Part shown: piece by piece, positions 7,122 through 16,065 of the stretch
Layout: each line of letters begins with the position of its first letter
How positions within the stretch are numbered: position 1 is the stretch's first letter
Origin: Prorocentrum cordatum
Taxonomy: Eukaryota; Sar; Dinophyceae; Prorocentrales; Prorocentraceae
DNA: 27,500 bases
NCBI GenBank assembly: GCA_963575745.1
Contig: CAUYUJ010003936.1
Location: 273,252 to 300,751 of the forward strand
Direction of reading: 5' to 3'
Translations under genes and position numbers: made by a program
Notes under the pieces: generated by a model
Told to the model about the DNA's origin: nothing
Seen by the model: the letters and a program-made list of their open reading frames with translations, nothing else
Database searches by the model: none

Positions 7122-7539
7122 ATCGGCGGTGGACAAGCCTCCTCTTAGTGAACCACCCTTTAGTGAAAACGGCCTGGGACCGAAACCGACGGACCTGGAC
7201 CCGCAAAAATGACGGCCGCGACGCCCTCTCGCGAACCGAAAGACTGGCCAATTCACTAATCGACGGAGGTCTGTCAACCTCCGAATCCAGGAGGCCTATA
7301 GACCTGAGTGCTGGGCCCCCCAGGGGGGCCGCTATGCCTCGAGGGGGGGGGGGGGGGGGCGCCTCTGCGAGCCGCCCCGCGGGCCTCCCGCGGGCCCAAG
7401 GGGCCACCTCCCCGGGGGCCACCGGGCCACCGCCCGCAGCCTCTCCGAGGCGGCGGGGGCCTGTGACGAGGTGCGCTCCCGGACGAGGACTGCCGAGCCT
7501 TCGGTGGCAACTCATGGGAGCCTCATCCTTCGCCTCTTC
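7122..7539. other. No convincing gene
   Basis: The stretch between the palindromic element and the CTC tract has two TTAGTGAA motifs (7145 and 7170) and a G run at 7341-7359. Neither strand gives a recognisable protein. A 19-bp string, GACGAGGACTGCCGAGCCT, near 7482 recurs near 8190. Confidence 0.5.
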
Positions 7540-7945
7540 TGCCTCCTCCTCTCCTCCTCCTCCTCCTCCTCCTCCTCCTCCTCCTCCTCTCCTCCTCCTC
7601 CTCCTCCTCCTTCCTCCTCCTCTCCTCCTCCTCCTCCTCCTCCTCCTCCTCCTCCTCCTCCTCCTCCCCTCCTCCTCCTCCTCCTCCTCCTCCTCCTCCT
7701 CCTCCTCTCTCCTCCTCACTTCTCCCTCCTCCTCCTCCTCCTCCTCCTCCTCCTCCTCCCTTCTCCCTCCTCCTCCTCTTCCTCCTTCTCCTCCCTTCCC
7801 CTCTCCTCCTCCTCCTCCTCCTCCTCCTCCTCCTCCTCCTCCTCCTCCTCCCCTCCTCCTCCTCCTGCTCCTCCTCCTCCTCCTCCTCCTCCTCCTCCTC
7901 CTCCTCCTCCTCCCTCTTCCTCCTGCTCCTCTACGCCTTCCCCCC
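7540..7945 (+). repeat. Long (CTC)n microsatellite
   Basis: About 400 bases of CTC/TCC triplets with few interruptions, followed by C-rich sequence to about 7970. The long poly-Ser, Leu or Pro frames (and poly-Glu/Gly on the minus strand) are artefacts of this repeat. Confidence 0.95.
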
Positions 7946-7984
7946 CTCCCCCTCCTTCCTGTACCATCTTGTTGGCCCTTACGA

Positions 7985-8112
7985 AGCGACGCTCGTCGGT
8001 GCTAATCGACGCTAAGTCGACGCTACATCGACGCGAATCGACGCCAGCCGACGCTACATTGGCGCTGTCCCATCGACTCCCAGACGCTACTCGACGCCAA
8101 TCGACGCTCAAG
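7985..8112 (+). repeat. 10-11-bp TCGACGCT array
   Basis: TCGACGCT or close variants recur with a spacing of 10-11 bases (for example at 8006, 8017, 8028, 8038), with later, less regular units down to 8112. About ten units are recognisable. Confidence 0.75.
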
Positions 8113-9778
8113 ACGGAATTACGTGCGTACACAAGGCTCCCATGTTTCGCTGCCAAAGACGGCGGGTTTGCGCCGAGCTGCAGTCACTGACGAGGACTGC
8201 CGAGCCTCGTCCGACGTCCCGGCAACTGATAAGGATTGCGTCCGCCTACTCAGCGCATGCGGGCGCTCCAGCAAGCAGCACGGCCTTGGGCCGAAATGGG
8301 TGCGGATTCGCATCCGAGCCTGTCCCGAAGCGCGTCCCGACCGAGACCTCGATGTGGATCCGGCCGTGGCGACGAGGGAGCCTCAGGAGGCCCAACGAGT
8401 GCAAACACATCCGGTTCCTCGATCCTCGACGGCGACGACGCCCAGCATGGCTTCCAGGTGACCAGGATGCAGCCTCGATGCCCTCCGAGAGCCAGAAGGG
8501 CAGCATCCCGGCGTCGACCTGTCCAAGTAGCCCCCCGCACGAGCCAAGGCGGCCCCGCAAGGCCCGTCAAGCCGCAGAGCGAGGGGGCCCGAAGGGTGGT
8601 GCTCGCTCCCTGAGCGCGCGTGGCCGGACGACACGCGGGGGCCTCACTTTGGGGCGACGGCTGGGGGCGAGACATTGGGGGGGGGGCACCTGGGGGCGGT
8701 TCGCCCGCCCAGGGCACCCCGCCTCTCATCCGCGAGTGCGGGGTGCTAGGTGTCTCGCCATTGATCGGACGTCCATGCCTTGTGCATCTGTCGGTCTCGT
8801 ACGTGCAATTGTTTGCAAGATGACCCCAGGTGCTTCTCGATGGTTCTTGCCGCGATAAATACACGCGGCCGAGCGATGCCAATGCATTCAGAAACGCGAT
8901 TGGATGATGAGGGGCTCGCTTCTGGTCACGTGTCATGCCAACAGCGGGGTGTTCAATGCTGATGGGAGGATGTCGGACTCTGGGCACCCCCGCTGAACAT
9001 GCAAGTAGCGCGCGCAAAATGCTCGGCGAATCTTGCACGGGGCGACCAAGAAGGACGCGCTCCTGATACTCACGCGGATTGCAAACACTAAAGCGTCAGC
9101 GGATTGGCCGACGGGCTGAAGCTGACACGTCCTGATCTCCCTGACTCTGACATGCAAGAGGTGCCCCCTCGACATTGAGAGCCCCGAGATGATAACGATG
9201 ACGAACATCTCGGCGGTGATGGATGCGATAAGGCCGTCGAGGAGGTAAGCACTCGTGCCTCGTACAAGGAACAATACTGGCGTCCCTGACGAAGAGTCGA
9301 ACACGTCCCTTCGCATGATGTGCAAACGACGGTGATAACTGGGATCACGGCGGCCTGCCATCTTCCCTGCGTCTGGTGAGCCCCATCGAGAGACCTGAGC
9401 CGGTCTGATCTGCATGGGCGAACCACTTCCCCGATGCAATCATCAGCAACATCGGGAGGGCGAGGGAGAGGAGGACGGAGAGGATGGCCGGGCGGGGGGT
9501 GACGAAGGACGAGGGACAACGAAAAGAGACGAGGAGGAACAAGAGGAGGGAAAGGAGGTAGGACGAAAACGTGTGGGACCTGAGCATCCTTTCCTCGCCA
9601 GGTTTCCCCATCTTTGTCTCCCTCTCCACCCCCCGCCCCATCCCTCGCTACTCCCCTCCTGTTCCCCATCGTCCTTTCTTCTTTTTTCTCGGCCTCCTCC
9701 GCCTCCGCCTCATTCCCTCCACCTCACCGGCGCATGTGCTGTGCCGTGGCACGCGGTGTCGCAAGCGGCACGCGCGCC
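8113..9778. other. Mostly uncharacterised; possible minus-strand exon near 9130-9320
   Basis: No secure gene is visible in these 1.7 kb. On the minus strand at about 9320-9130 the frame reads VLFLVRGTSAYLLDGLIASI, TAEMFVIVIISG and then LSMSRGHLLHV. This looks like a hydrophobic, possibly membrane-spanning segment of a real protein, but no splice sites or family could be fixed. About 9470-9720 is low-complexity sequence, purine-rich then pyrimidine-rich. Confidence 0.35.
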
Positions 9779-9989
9779 TTCAAAGTTAGGTCGGAGTAGA
9801 TGAGGTCCTTCAAACTTGGGTCGGAGTAGATGGGGTCGGAGCATCGCGCCGCATCGCCGATGCGTCACCGATGCATCGGCGCCGTCGGCGTGGAGAACAC
9901 CGGGCTCCACATCGAGCCACATCGACCAAGCATCGGTGATGCGGCGCGATCCTCCGACCCCATCTGCTCGGACCCCATCTGGGAGGCTT
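9779..9989. mobile_element. Palindromic MITE-like element, copy 2
   Basis: This copy of the 6937-7121 family has the GGTCGGAGTAGATG block at both ends (inverted at the right) and GCATCGCCGATGCGTCACCG in the middle. It ends CCCCATCTGGGAGGCTT. Its left end contains a local 30-bp direct repeat (CTTCAAA-TTNGGTCGGAGTAGATG twice). No target duplication was recognised. Confidence 0.7.
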
Positions 9990-10001
9990 AAAACAAGGCT
10001 A

Positions 10002-10132
10002 GGATCGGGATAAATCGCTCCAGAGCGTTCCGGAGCGCTCTCAGAGCGTTCTGGAACGCTCTGGAGCGGCCGCGGCGCCCAATACATCCTCCAAACCTGC
10101 CGATTCTCAGAGATTTCGAGTTATCCCGATCC
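10002..10132. repeat. Nested inverted repeats
   Basis: Outer arms GGATCGGGATAA (10002-10013) and TTATCCCGATCC (10121-10132) enclose perfect 16-bp inner arms CGCTCCAGAGCGTTCC (10016-10031) and GGAACGCTCTGGAGCG (10053-10068). The inner loop again contains GAGCGCTC-type palindromes. It directly follows a palindromic element and may be a separate foldback element. Confidence 0.75.
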
Positions 10133-10276
10133 GATTTTGTCCCGATCGTCGCGTCGTTTTAGGAGGCCTCGAAAGCTTCTTGCTTCTGTTATACTGCACC
10201 TGTTGCTCTTCGACGGCAGGCCGCCCTGGGCAGGCCCCAATCCGAGGCCGGCACGACCCGCCCCTTTACCTTGGGC

Positions 10277-10502
10277 GCCCGAGTTATCCGGGATAACTCG
10301 GGTCCAGGGTAACTCGGGTTTGGATTCCCGAAAAACGAACCCGAGTTAGCCCTGACCCGAGTTACCCCTGATGATTCGGGGCTCTGGACGCCCGAGTTAT
10401 CCGGGGTAACTCGGGTCCGGGGTAACTCGGGTTTGGGTTCCCGAAAAACGAACCCGAGTTAGCCCTGACCCGAGTTACCCCTGATGATTCGGGGCTCTGA
10501 TT
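10277..10502. repeat. Two tandem 113-bp units full of CCCGAGTTA palindromes
   Basis: The unit beginning GCCCGAGTTATCCGGG at 10277 is repeated from 10390 with few differences. Each unit holds the inverted pair CCCGAGTTA / TAACTCGGG several times, flanking GAAAAACGAACC, and ends GATGATTCGGGGCTCTG. Each unit could fold into a branched hairpin. No coding signal. Confidence 0.85.
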
Positions 10503-11208
10503 ACCAGCCTCGGACGTATCCCCATCCCTAAGATTGGCACGCCAAAAGGCGATGACAATCTCAGGGATCCGCCCTCCAAAAATGAGGGAATCCCTATAAG
10601 ATCGGCATCGTGATGAGGAGGTGCCCAGCATAGGGATAGGAGGGATATCTTCCAGGCTGGCAAGCCCCGTAAACCGGGCCGGTCTCGGCCCGGCCGGGAT
10701 CCGAGCCGGACGGGGCCCCGCCTGGCCAAAATGCGAGGCCCGGCCCGGCGGGGCCTGGTCTGGTCTGCCCCCGGACGGCGCCGCGGGCCCGCAGCCCACG
10801 GGGGCCACGCGCCCTGGCCCCAGTTGGCGGCGCGCACGTGGGGGCAGGGGGAGGGGGGGAACGGCTGCCCAGAAGGAGGCTGCTTCCCAGAAGGCGCCGG
10901 CCTTGCATCTGCAGACGAGGGCCACGCCTTCTGAGAAGCAGGGGTGCCTCTAAGACGGCTTCCCCCCTCCCCCTACCCCCCTTCTGTGCGTGGCTAACCC
11001 AGACCTCTGACGTCATGCTTTTTCCATGACGTGGACCCCCCAGGAAGGTCTCGACCCCTTCCTGGAAGCGTTTTTTTTTGTTGGGACGCTCCCGCGGCCC
11101 CGCAGGAGGGCCCCGAGAGGCCGACACCAGCGAAAGACCTCCCGTCGCGAGTTTAGCCTTGCCTCGAGGGGGCCTGGGGCTCCCGCAGCCCCGCCCCCCG
11201 CTGATGGA
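10503..11208. other. No convincing gene; contains a hairpin and a shared segment
   Basis: GC-rich sequence with open frames on both strands but no recognisable domain. It contains an imperfect 14-bp inverted repeat, GCTTCCCAGAAGGC (10882-10895) and GCCTTCTGAGAAGC (10926-10939), similar to the ends of the element at 26575-26735. At about 11047-11160 it has a weak copy of the segment shared with 5775-5905 and 27364-27500. Confidence 0.45.
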
Positions 11209-11412
11209 GGCCTCCCGGATGGGGTCGGAGTAGATGGGGTCGGAGGATCGCGCCGCATCGCCGATACCTCGGCGATGCATCGGCGACGTCGGCGATACAT
11301 CGACGACATCGGCGCGGAGAAAATCGGGCAACGCATCGAGCCGCATCGTCGATGCATCGGCGATGCGGCGCGATCCCCCGACCCCATCCGCTCCGACCCC
11401 ATCTGGGAGGCC
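11209..11412. mobile_element. Palindromic MITE-like element, copy 3
   Basis: This is the best-preserved copy. It begins GGCCTCCCGGATGGGGTCGG and, read from the other end, GGCCTCCCAGATGGGGTCGG. The two arms agree over roughly 57 bases with only a handful of mismatches. The centre carries GATGCATCGGCGACGTCGGC-type repeats. No flanking duplication was seen. Confidence 0.75.
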
Positions 11413-11784
11413 CAGAGCGGATCCCGCGGAGGGCCTCCGTGGGCACGCGGCGCTGGCGCGTGCGGCAGCATCATCGCCGGCGCGTGCGGCCGTGGCGCAG
11501 CCCAGGGGGGGCAGCCTGCGGGGGGCACTCGCTGCGGGCGCTGCGCTGCGGAGGGCGCCTCGCTGCGGGGGGGCAGCGCAGGGGGCCCTCGCTGCGGGCG
11601 GCAGCGCTCCCGGGGGCAGCCTGCGGCGGGGGCCCTCGCTGTGGGCCCTCGCGGAGTCAGGGGTCAGAAGCCAGTATGACATAACATTGCGCGTGTTCCC
11701 AACCCTCCTGTGTCTTGGGCTCTCGTTTGAATAGAAGGCTGTGGTCTCCGTCCTTCGCCTGCTTCCCCCTCCTCACCCCTCCTC
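11413..11784. repeat. Degenerate CTCGCTGCGGG repeats, then unremarkable sequence
   Basis: Between about 11500 and 11650 variants of CTCGCTGCGGGSGGCAGCG recur without a strict period. The rest shows no feature. No gene is supported. Confidence 0.5.
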
Positions 11785-11831
11785 ATGCCTCATGCCTCCT
11801 CCTCCTCCTCCTCCTCCTCCTCCTCCTCCTG
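11785..11831 (+). repeat. (CTC)n microsatellite
   Basis: About fourteen nearly perfect CTC triplets. Confidence 0.9.
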
Positions 11832-11880
11832 CTCGCCTCCCTTGCTTTCCTGGTTCGAACCTTTCCTGCTCCTGGGGGGC

Positions 11881-12210
11881 CTGCCAACTGCGCCACCGTC
11901 CTCACTCTCGTGGGCTCCTGGGAGGTCCAGCGGAGGCGGTGGGCTGGCGAGAACTCGCGGCTTTTTCTGGGCTGCCAACGGCGGGCCCCTGCGAGGATCA
12001 GCGGAGGCGGTGGGCAGGCGAGACCTCGCGGCTCCCTGGGAGGCTGCCAACTGCGCAAGTGTCGCCACTCTCGTTGGGCTCCTGGGAGGTTCAGCGGAGG
12101 CGGCAAGCAGGCGCGACCTCGCGGCGCCCTGGGAGGCTGCCAGCTGCACGGGTGCCGCCACTCTCTTTTGGGCTCCGGGGAGGTCGAGCGGAGCAGACGG
12201 TGCTCGCAGA
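11881..12210 (+). repeat. Tandem repeat of about 92 bp, four units
   Basis: Units start with CTGCCAACTGCGC-like sequence at 11881, 11972, 12044 and 12137, giving spacings of 91, 72 and 93. Each contains GGGAGGTCCAGCGGAGGCGG or a variant, then GCAGGCG and GACCTCGCGGC. The second unit is shortened. Because 91-93 is not a constant multiple of three, the open plus frame through the array is not evidence of a repeat protein. Confidence 0.75.
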
Positions 12211-12271
12211 GTGTTCGGGGGGGCGTTCATGTGAACAGTCGCCTCGCGCGGAGACGGGGGCTGGGCACGCC

Positions 12272-12484
12272 TCAGAGAGTTCCCTTGGCCGAAGACTGCC
12301 TTCGAAGCATTGCCCAGCTGGGCTCTGCGGCGCACGTCGGCCGTCGCAGCGTCTTCCGAAATCGCCCTCGGGCCGCGCAGGGCACGGGCGCCGCCAAGCG
12401 GCCCTGGCCCGAGTGCGGTCGGCCCGAGGTGCTTCGGCCCCAGACCTGCCCGCAGGTCGGGCACTTCCCCTCTAAAGGCGGGTA
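12272..12484 (-). CDS. Possible terminal exon with CPTCG motif, unknown
   Basis: On the minus strand a pyrimidine-rich CTTTTCCGTCCAG could be an acceptor. It is followed by YPPLEGKCPTCGQVWGRSTS and about 50 more residues rich in Arg, Ala and Pro, ending SAKGTL with TGA at 12272-12274. CPTCG resembles half of a zinc knuckle, but the partner cysteines (PVPC, RRPTC) are too widely spaced to name a family. GC at third positions is high. The opposite strand is also open, so the call is weak. Confidence 0.25.
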   Translation of the reverse strand, partial: YPPLEGKCPTCGQVWGRSTSGRPHSGQGRLAAPVPCAARGRFRKTLRRPTCAAEPSWAMLRRQSSAKGTL

Positions 12485-12612
12485 CTGGACGGAAAAGTAA
12501 GAACACTCCAAAGATACCCAACCATAGCCAGACAGATGTATTCCCAAAACTCGTCCCCCTACTATTGCTTGACTGCTGTGGGATAGCACCGTCAGCACCA
12601 TCAACGCCCTAA

Positions 12613-12628
12613 TCAGCGTCACCACCAG

Positions 12629-12701
<73 letters not shown>

Positions 12702-12802
12702 GTCCTCACCCTTATTATTATCGTCATGCTCATCACCAGCATAATCATCATCATCATCAACATCATCAACATCATCATCATCAACATCATCATCGCCATC
12801 AC
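12613..12802 (+). repeat. (ATC)n microsatellite, block 1
   Basis: Near-perfect CAT/ATC triplets (perfect over about 12628-12700), then interrupted to about 12802. Poly-Met, Asp, His or Ile frames here are artefacts. Confidence 0.95.
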
Positions 12803-12966
12803 CAGGAATTGTAACAACCCGCTCGAACCCGTGGAACCCATCAAGGGTTGAGCCATCGGAAACTAAACGGAACCATGGAACGCACTCCCGCCTATCGCCG
12901 AAGCTGGCACAGGGGGGAGGGGGTGCTGAGGGGAAATTCTTTACAACAAGTCGTACTTTCTGTTCA
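12803..12966 (+). repeat. Composite-array spacer, copy 1
   Basis: A 160-bp nonrepetitive spacer within the ATC domain that shares an order of blocks with 13189-13345 and 14531-14712: an AACCCG-like start, TCGGA, CGCCGAAGCTGGC at 12896-12908, a G-rich run, then AAATT or similar and a pyrimidine-rich end. Confidence 0.65.
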
Positions 12967-13188
12967 ACCTGCCTCATCATCAGCATCAGCATCATCATCA
13001 CTACCACGATCACCATGATCATGCTCATGATCACCATCGACTGCATCATCATCATCATCATCACCATCATCACCGTCACCATCGCCATCTGTGTCTTCAT
13101 CATCGTCATCATCAGCATCAGCACCGTCACCATCCACACCATCACCACCAGCACCATCACTATCATCAACAACATCATCAGCATCATC
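12967..13188 (+). repeat. (ATC)n microsatellite, block 2
   Basis: Interrupted CAT/ATC triplets, with variants such as ACC and GTC, between spacer copies 1 and 2. Confidence 0.9.
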
Positions 13189-13345
13189 GAAACTTGAAAG
13201 AACCCGCGCGGCAAAGCTGTGGAAGCCAACGAACTCAGAACAATCGGAGGCCAGGGGCCATGGGACCCCCCCCCCGCCCACCGCCGAAGCTGGCCGGGGG
13301 AGGGAATTCTGTAGGGAAAGCTGGCTTTGTAAAGAATGACCCCCT
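13189..13345 (+). repeat. Composite-array spacer, copy 2
   Basis: Second copy of the spacer, with CGCCGAAGCTGGC at 13282-13294 and ATCGGAGGCCAGGGGCC before it. It is closest to copy 3. Minus-strand translations of copies 1 and 2 show some resemblance (VPW...SD....GFH.F), but copy 3 has a stop in the matching frame, so coding is doubtful. Confidence 0.65.
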
Positions 13346-13735
13346 TCCTCGTCATCGTCACCATCGTCATCGTCATCAGCATCATCATCATCAGCATCAT
13401 CATCATCACCACTGCGCAGTGCTTCGGTGCGGATCGTCAGCGCGCCTCGTCTCCGTCTTCGTTGTCGTCGGCGTCGTCGTGGTCGTGGTGCGTGTTGCTC
13501 TGCTCGGGACTTGTTCCTCTCATGCAGTGACCGCCACCACCATCACCACCACCAGAAGCATCGTTATCACCATCATCATCATCATCATCACCATCACCAT
13601 CAGCATCACGATCATCAGCAGCAGCAACATCATCATTGTCATCATCGTCGTCGTTGTCATCGTCATTGTCATCATCGCCGTCGTCGTCCTATACTTCTGG
13701 CATCATTCCACCTCCCCCTCCCCCCATGATCCATC
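13346..13735 (+). repeat. (ATC)n microsatellite, block 3
   Basis: Interrupted ATC/GTC triplets with a nonrepetitive island at about 13430-13530. Confidence 0.85.
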
Positions 13736-13895
13736 CTCGCGTTGTCAAAGCTCATGCGTCCTTTCCTCCCTCCTCCCTGCCTGGTCGTTTCCTCCTCATC
13801 CTCTTTCTCTCCCTCCCAGCGGCTGGAATGAGCCCTACTTTATTTTTCACGGCTTGAAAAACATTATACACCGACCTGCTCAACTATGCCACGGA
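13736..13895. other. Nonrepetitive island in the ATC domain
   Basis: A C/T-rich stretch followed by ordinary sequence (TTTATTTTTCACGGCTTGAA and so on) with no recognisable gene. It does not show the spacer blocks seen in copies 1-3. Confidence 0.5.
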
Positions 13896-14530
13896 TTAAA
13901 ACTACGAGCGTCGTCATCATCGTCGCCACCGTGAACTTCCCCGTCATCCTCATCATCATCGGCATCTTCGCTAGCATGGCCGTTTTCGTCGTCGTCATCG
14001 TCATCGGCGTCATCGCCATCGTCGTCATCGTTTTTGTCGGTATCGCTCTCATCGTCTTCATCATCATCACCATCATACGTGTCGTGGTTTATCGTCATCA
14101 TCGTCATCAGCAAAGTCGCCAGAATCGCCAACAACATTATCATTATTATGATCACCATCATCCTCATCGCCGTGCTCACCATCATCATCATCACCATCAT
14201 CGGCATCATCATCAACATCAACATCATGATCGTGAGCATCATCATCATCAGCATCATCATAATCATCGTCGTTGTTGTCGTCGTCAGCATCATCATCGTC
14301 ATCAGCGACTTCGCAAGTATCACAATCGACGTCATCACCATAATTACCACCATCAACCTCATCATGATCAGTAGGATCATCCACTTCCACATCCTCCTTC
14401 TCATCGTAATCATCACCATCATAATCATCAACATAAGCAGCATCAGAATCATCGCCACCATCACCATCATCGGCATCATCACTATCATCATCAGCAGCAG
14501 CATCATCACCATCGTCGTCATCATGGTCAA
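13896..14530 (+). repeat. (ATC/GTC)n microsatellite, block 4
   Basis: About 635 bases of degenerate CAT, CGT and CAC triplets, the longest single block. All its long frames are compositional artefacts. Confidence 0.9.
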
Positions 14531-14712
14531 CATTATTGGAAATTGGAAGTTGGAAGAAACAACGCGATGCCGTGGGATCCTTGAGGGGCCGGACTATCGG
14601 AGGCCAAAGACGGTCCCCTCGCCGCCCACCGCCGAAGCTGGCCGATGGGGTCAGGGGGAAATGTGTTGAAACAGGCTGCCTTCGTTCAGACTCCCCCCCT
14701 TCCTCGCTATCA
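14531..14712 (+). repeat. Composite-array spacer, copy 3
   Basis: Third spacer copy, with ATCGGAGGCCAAAGACGGTC and CGCCGAAGCTGGC at 14630-14642, then GGGGGAAATGTGTTGAAACA matching the G-rich and A-rich end of the other copies. A TTCAGACTCCCCCCCTTCCTCG-like exit mirrors GACCCCCTTCCTCG in copy 2. Confidence 0.65.
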
Positions 14713-14754
14713 CACCATCAACACCCTCACCCCATCACAACCACCACCACCACC

Positions 14755-14786
<32 letters not shown>

Positions 14787-14850
14787 CGTCATCATCATCA
14801 TCTTCGTCATCATCATTATCACCGTCATCGTCATTGCCGTCGTCATCTTA
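14713..14850 (+). repeat. (ATC)n microsatellite, block 5
   Basis: ACC and ATC triplets with GTC variants. Confidence 0.9.
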
Positions 14851-15211
14851 GTCGCCACTCGGCCCTGCTTGACGCTTGGATGCCTCGCTAGGATGCCCTC
14901 CCCTGTTGCCCTTCGAACTCGGGCGGCGGAAAAAAGGAGATGGTGATAAGGAGGACAGAGACAGCGGGAGGAGGGGGGGGGACAGCATCAGCAGGAGGAC
15001 TAATGATGAGGAATGAGGAAGTGGGATGCGGAGCATGAGGAAGAATGACGGGAGATGAAGGGCACAGGAGAAGGAGGAGAAGGAGGAAGAGGAAACCGTT
15101 GATAACGGGGCGGAGCCTGATACACTCAGTTTCCCTTCAGTTTCGGGCAGCAGGAGGAGAATGAGGATGGGGAGGAGGATGAGGAAGGTGTTGACAACGG
15201 ATCGACCCTTG
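14851..15211. repeat. Purine-rich low-complexity stretch
   Basis: GGA and GAG triplets with G runs between about 14930 and 15190. The short stretch at 14851-14930 is nonrepetitive and shows no recognisable gene. Confidence 0.6.
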
Positions 15212-15345
15212 CACCTCCTCGCACCTCCTCGACTCTCCTCGTCCCTCCTCGTACGTTCTCGCACCTCCTCGCACATCCTCGCACCTCCACGCACCTCCTC
15301 GCAACCACTCGCATCTCGTCGCACATCCCCGCACCTCCTCCTCCT
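15212..15345 (+). repeat. 10-bp GCACCTCCTC array
   Basis: About thirteen tandem units of GCACCTCCTC with point changes (for example GCACATCCTC, GCACCTCCAC, GCAACCACTC). The period of 10 keeps all three minus frames open with rotated versions of one peptide (CEEVRGGAR type), which explains the overlapping open frames there. Confidence 0.85.
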
Positions 15346-15908
15346 TCTCCTCCTCCTCCTCCAACTGCTGCTGCTCCTCATCCTCCTCCTCATCATCATC
15401 TCTCTTCCCTTCCTTCTCCGACCTCTGTTCCTGCCTCCTACTCCTTCTAGCCGTCATCATCAACATCGTCTTCATCGTAATCATCACCATCACCATCAGG
15501 CTCACCATCACCCTCACCACCACCATCATCATCATCATCACCATCATCATGGATATCATCAGCATCAGCATCAGCTTCATCATCAGCAAGATCAGTATCG
15601 TCAGCAAGATCAGGAAACACAGCCGCAGCAGTATCACCATCGTCATCGTCATCATCATCACCACCATCATCATCAGTAAAAACATGATCGTTGACGTCGT
15701 TGTCGCCATCATCATCATCAGCATCATCATCATCATCATCATCATGATCGTCCGCACCACCAGTAGCACATTCGCAATCAGCACCATAGTCATCCATCAC
15801 CATAACAGTTACCATCACCATACTCAACACCATTCAAACAACCATCACTATCACCAGCACAATTGCTATCAGCATCAGCATCATCATCGGCACCATACTA
15901 ATAGTCAC

Positions 15909-15946
<38 letters not shown>

Positions 15947-16022
15947 CAATCACCATCACCATCACTATCACCATCAACACTACCATCCTCATCATCATCA
16001 TCACCATCATCAGCATCATCAG

Positions 16023-16065
<43 letters not shown>
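15346..16065 (+). repeat. CTC tract, then (ATC)n microsatellite block 6
   Basis: CTC/CTG triplets to about 15435, then ATC/ACC triplets from about 15445 to 16065. The last 60 bases (about 16008-16065) and 15910-15945 are nearly perfect CAT. Confidence 0.9.

Noticed and set aside
7471-8190. Ser/Leu/Pro-rich frame over the CTC tract and its Glu/Gly counterpart on the other strand
   Set aside because: Translation of a microsatellite; no start, splice site or flanking domain supports it.
8250-9038. 262-codon minus-strand frame
   Set aside because: Arg/Pro/Ala-rich with no recognisable domain, and the plus strand is equally open.
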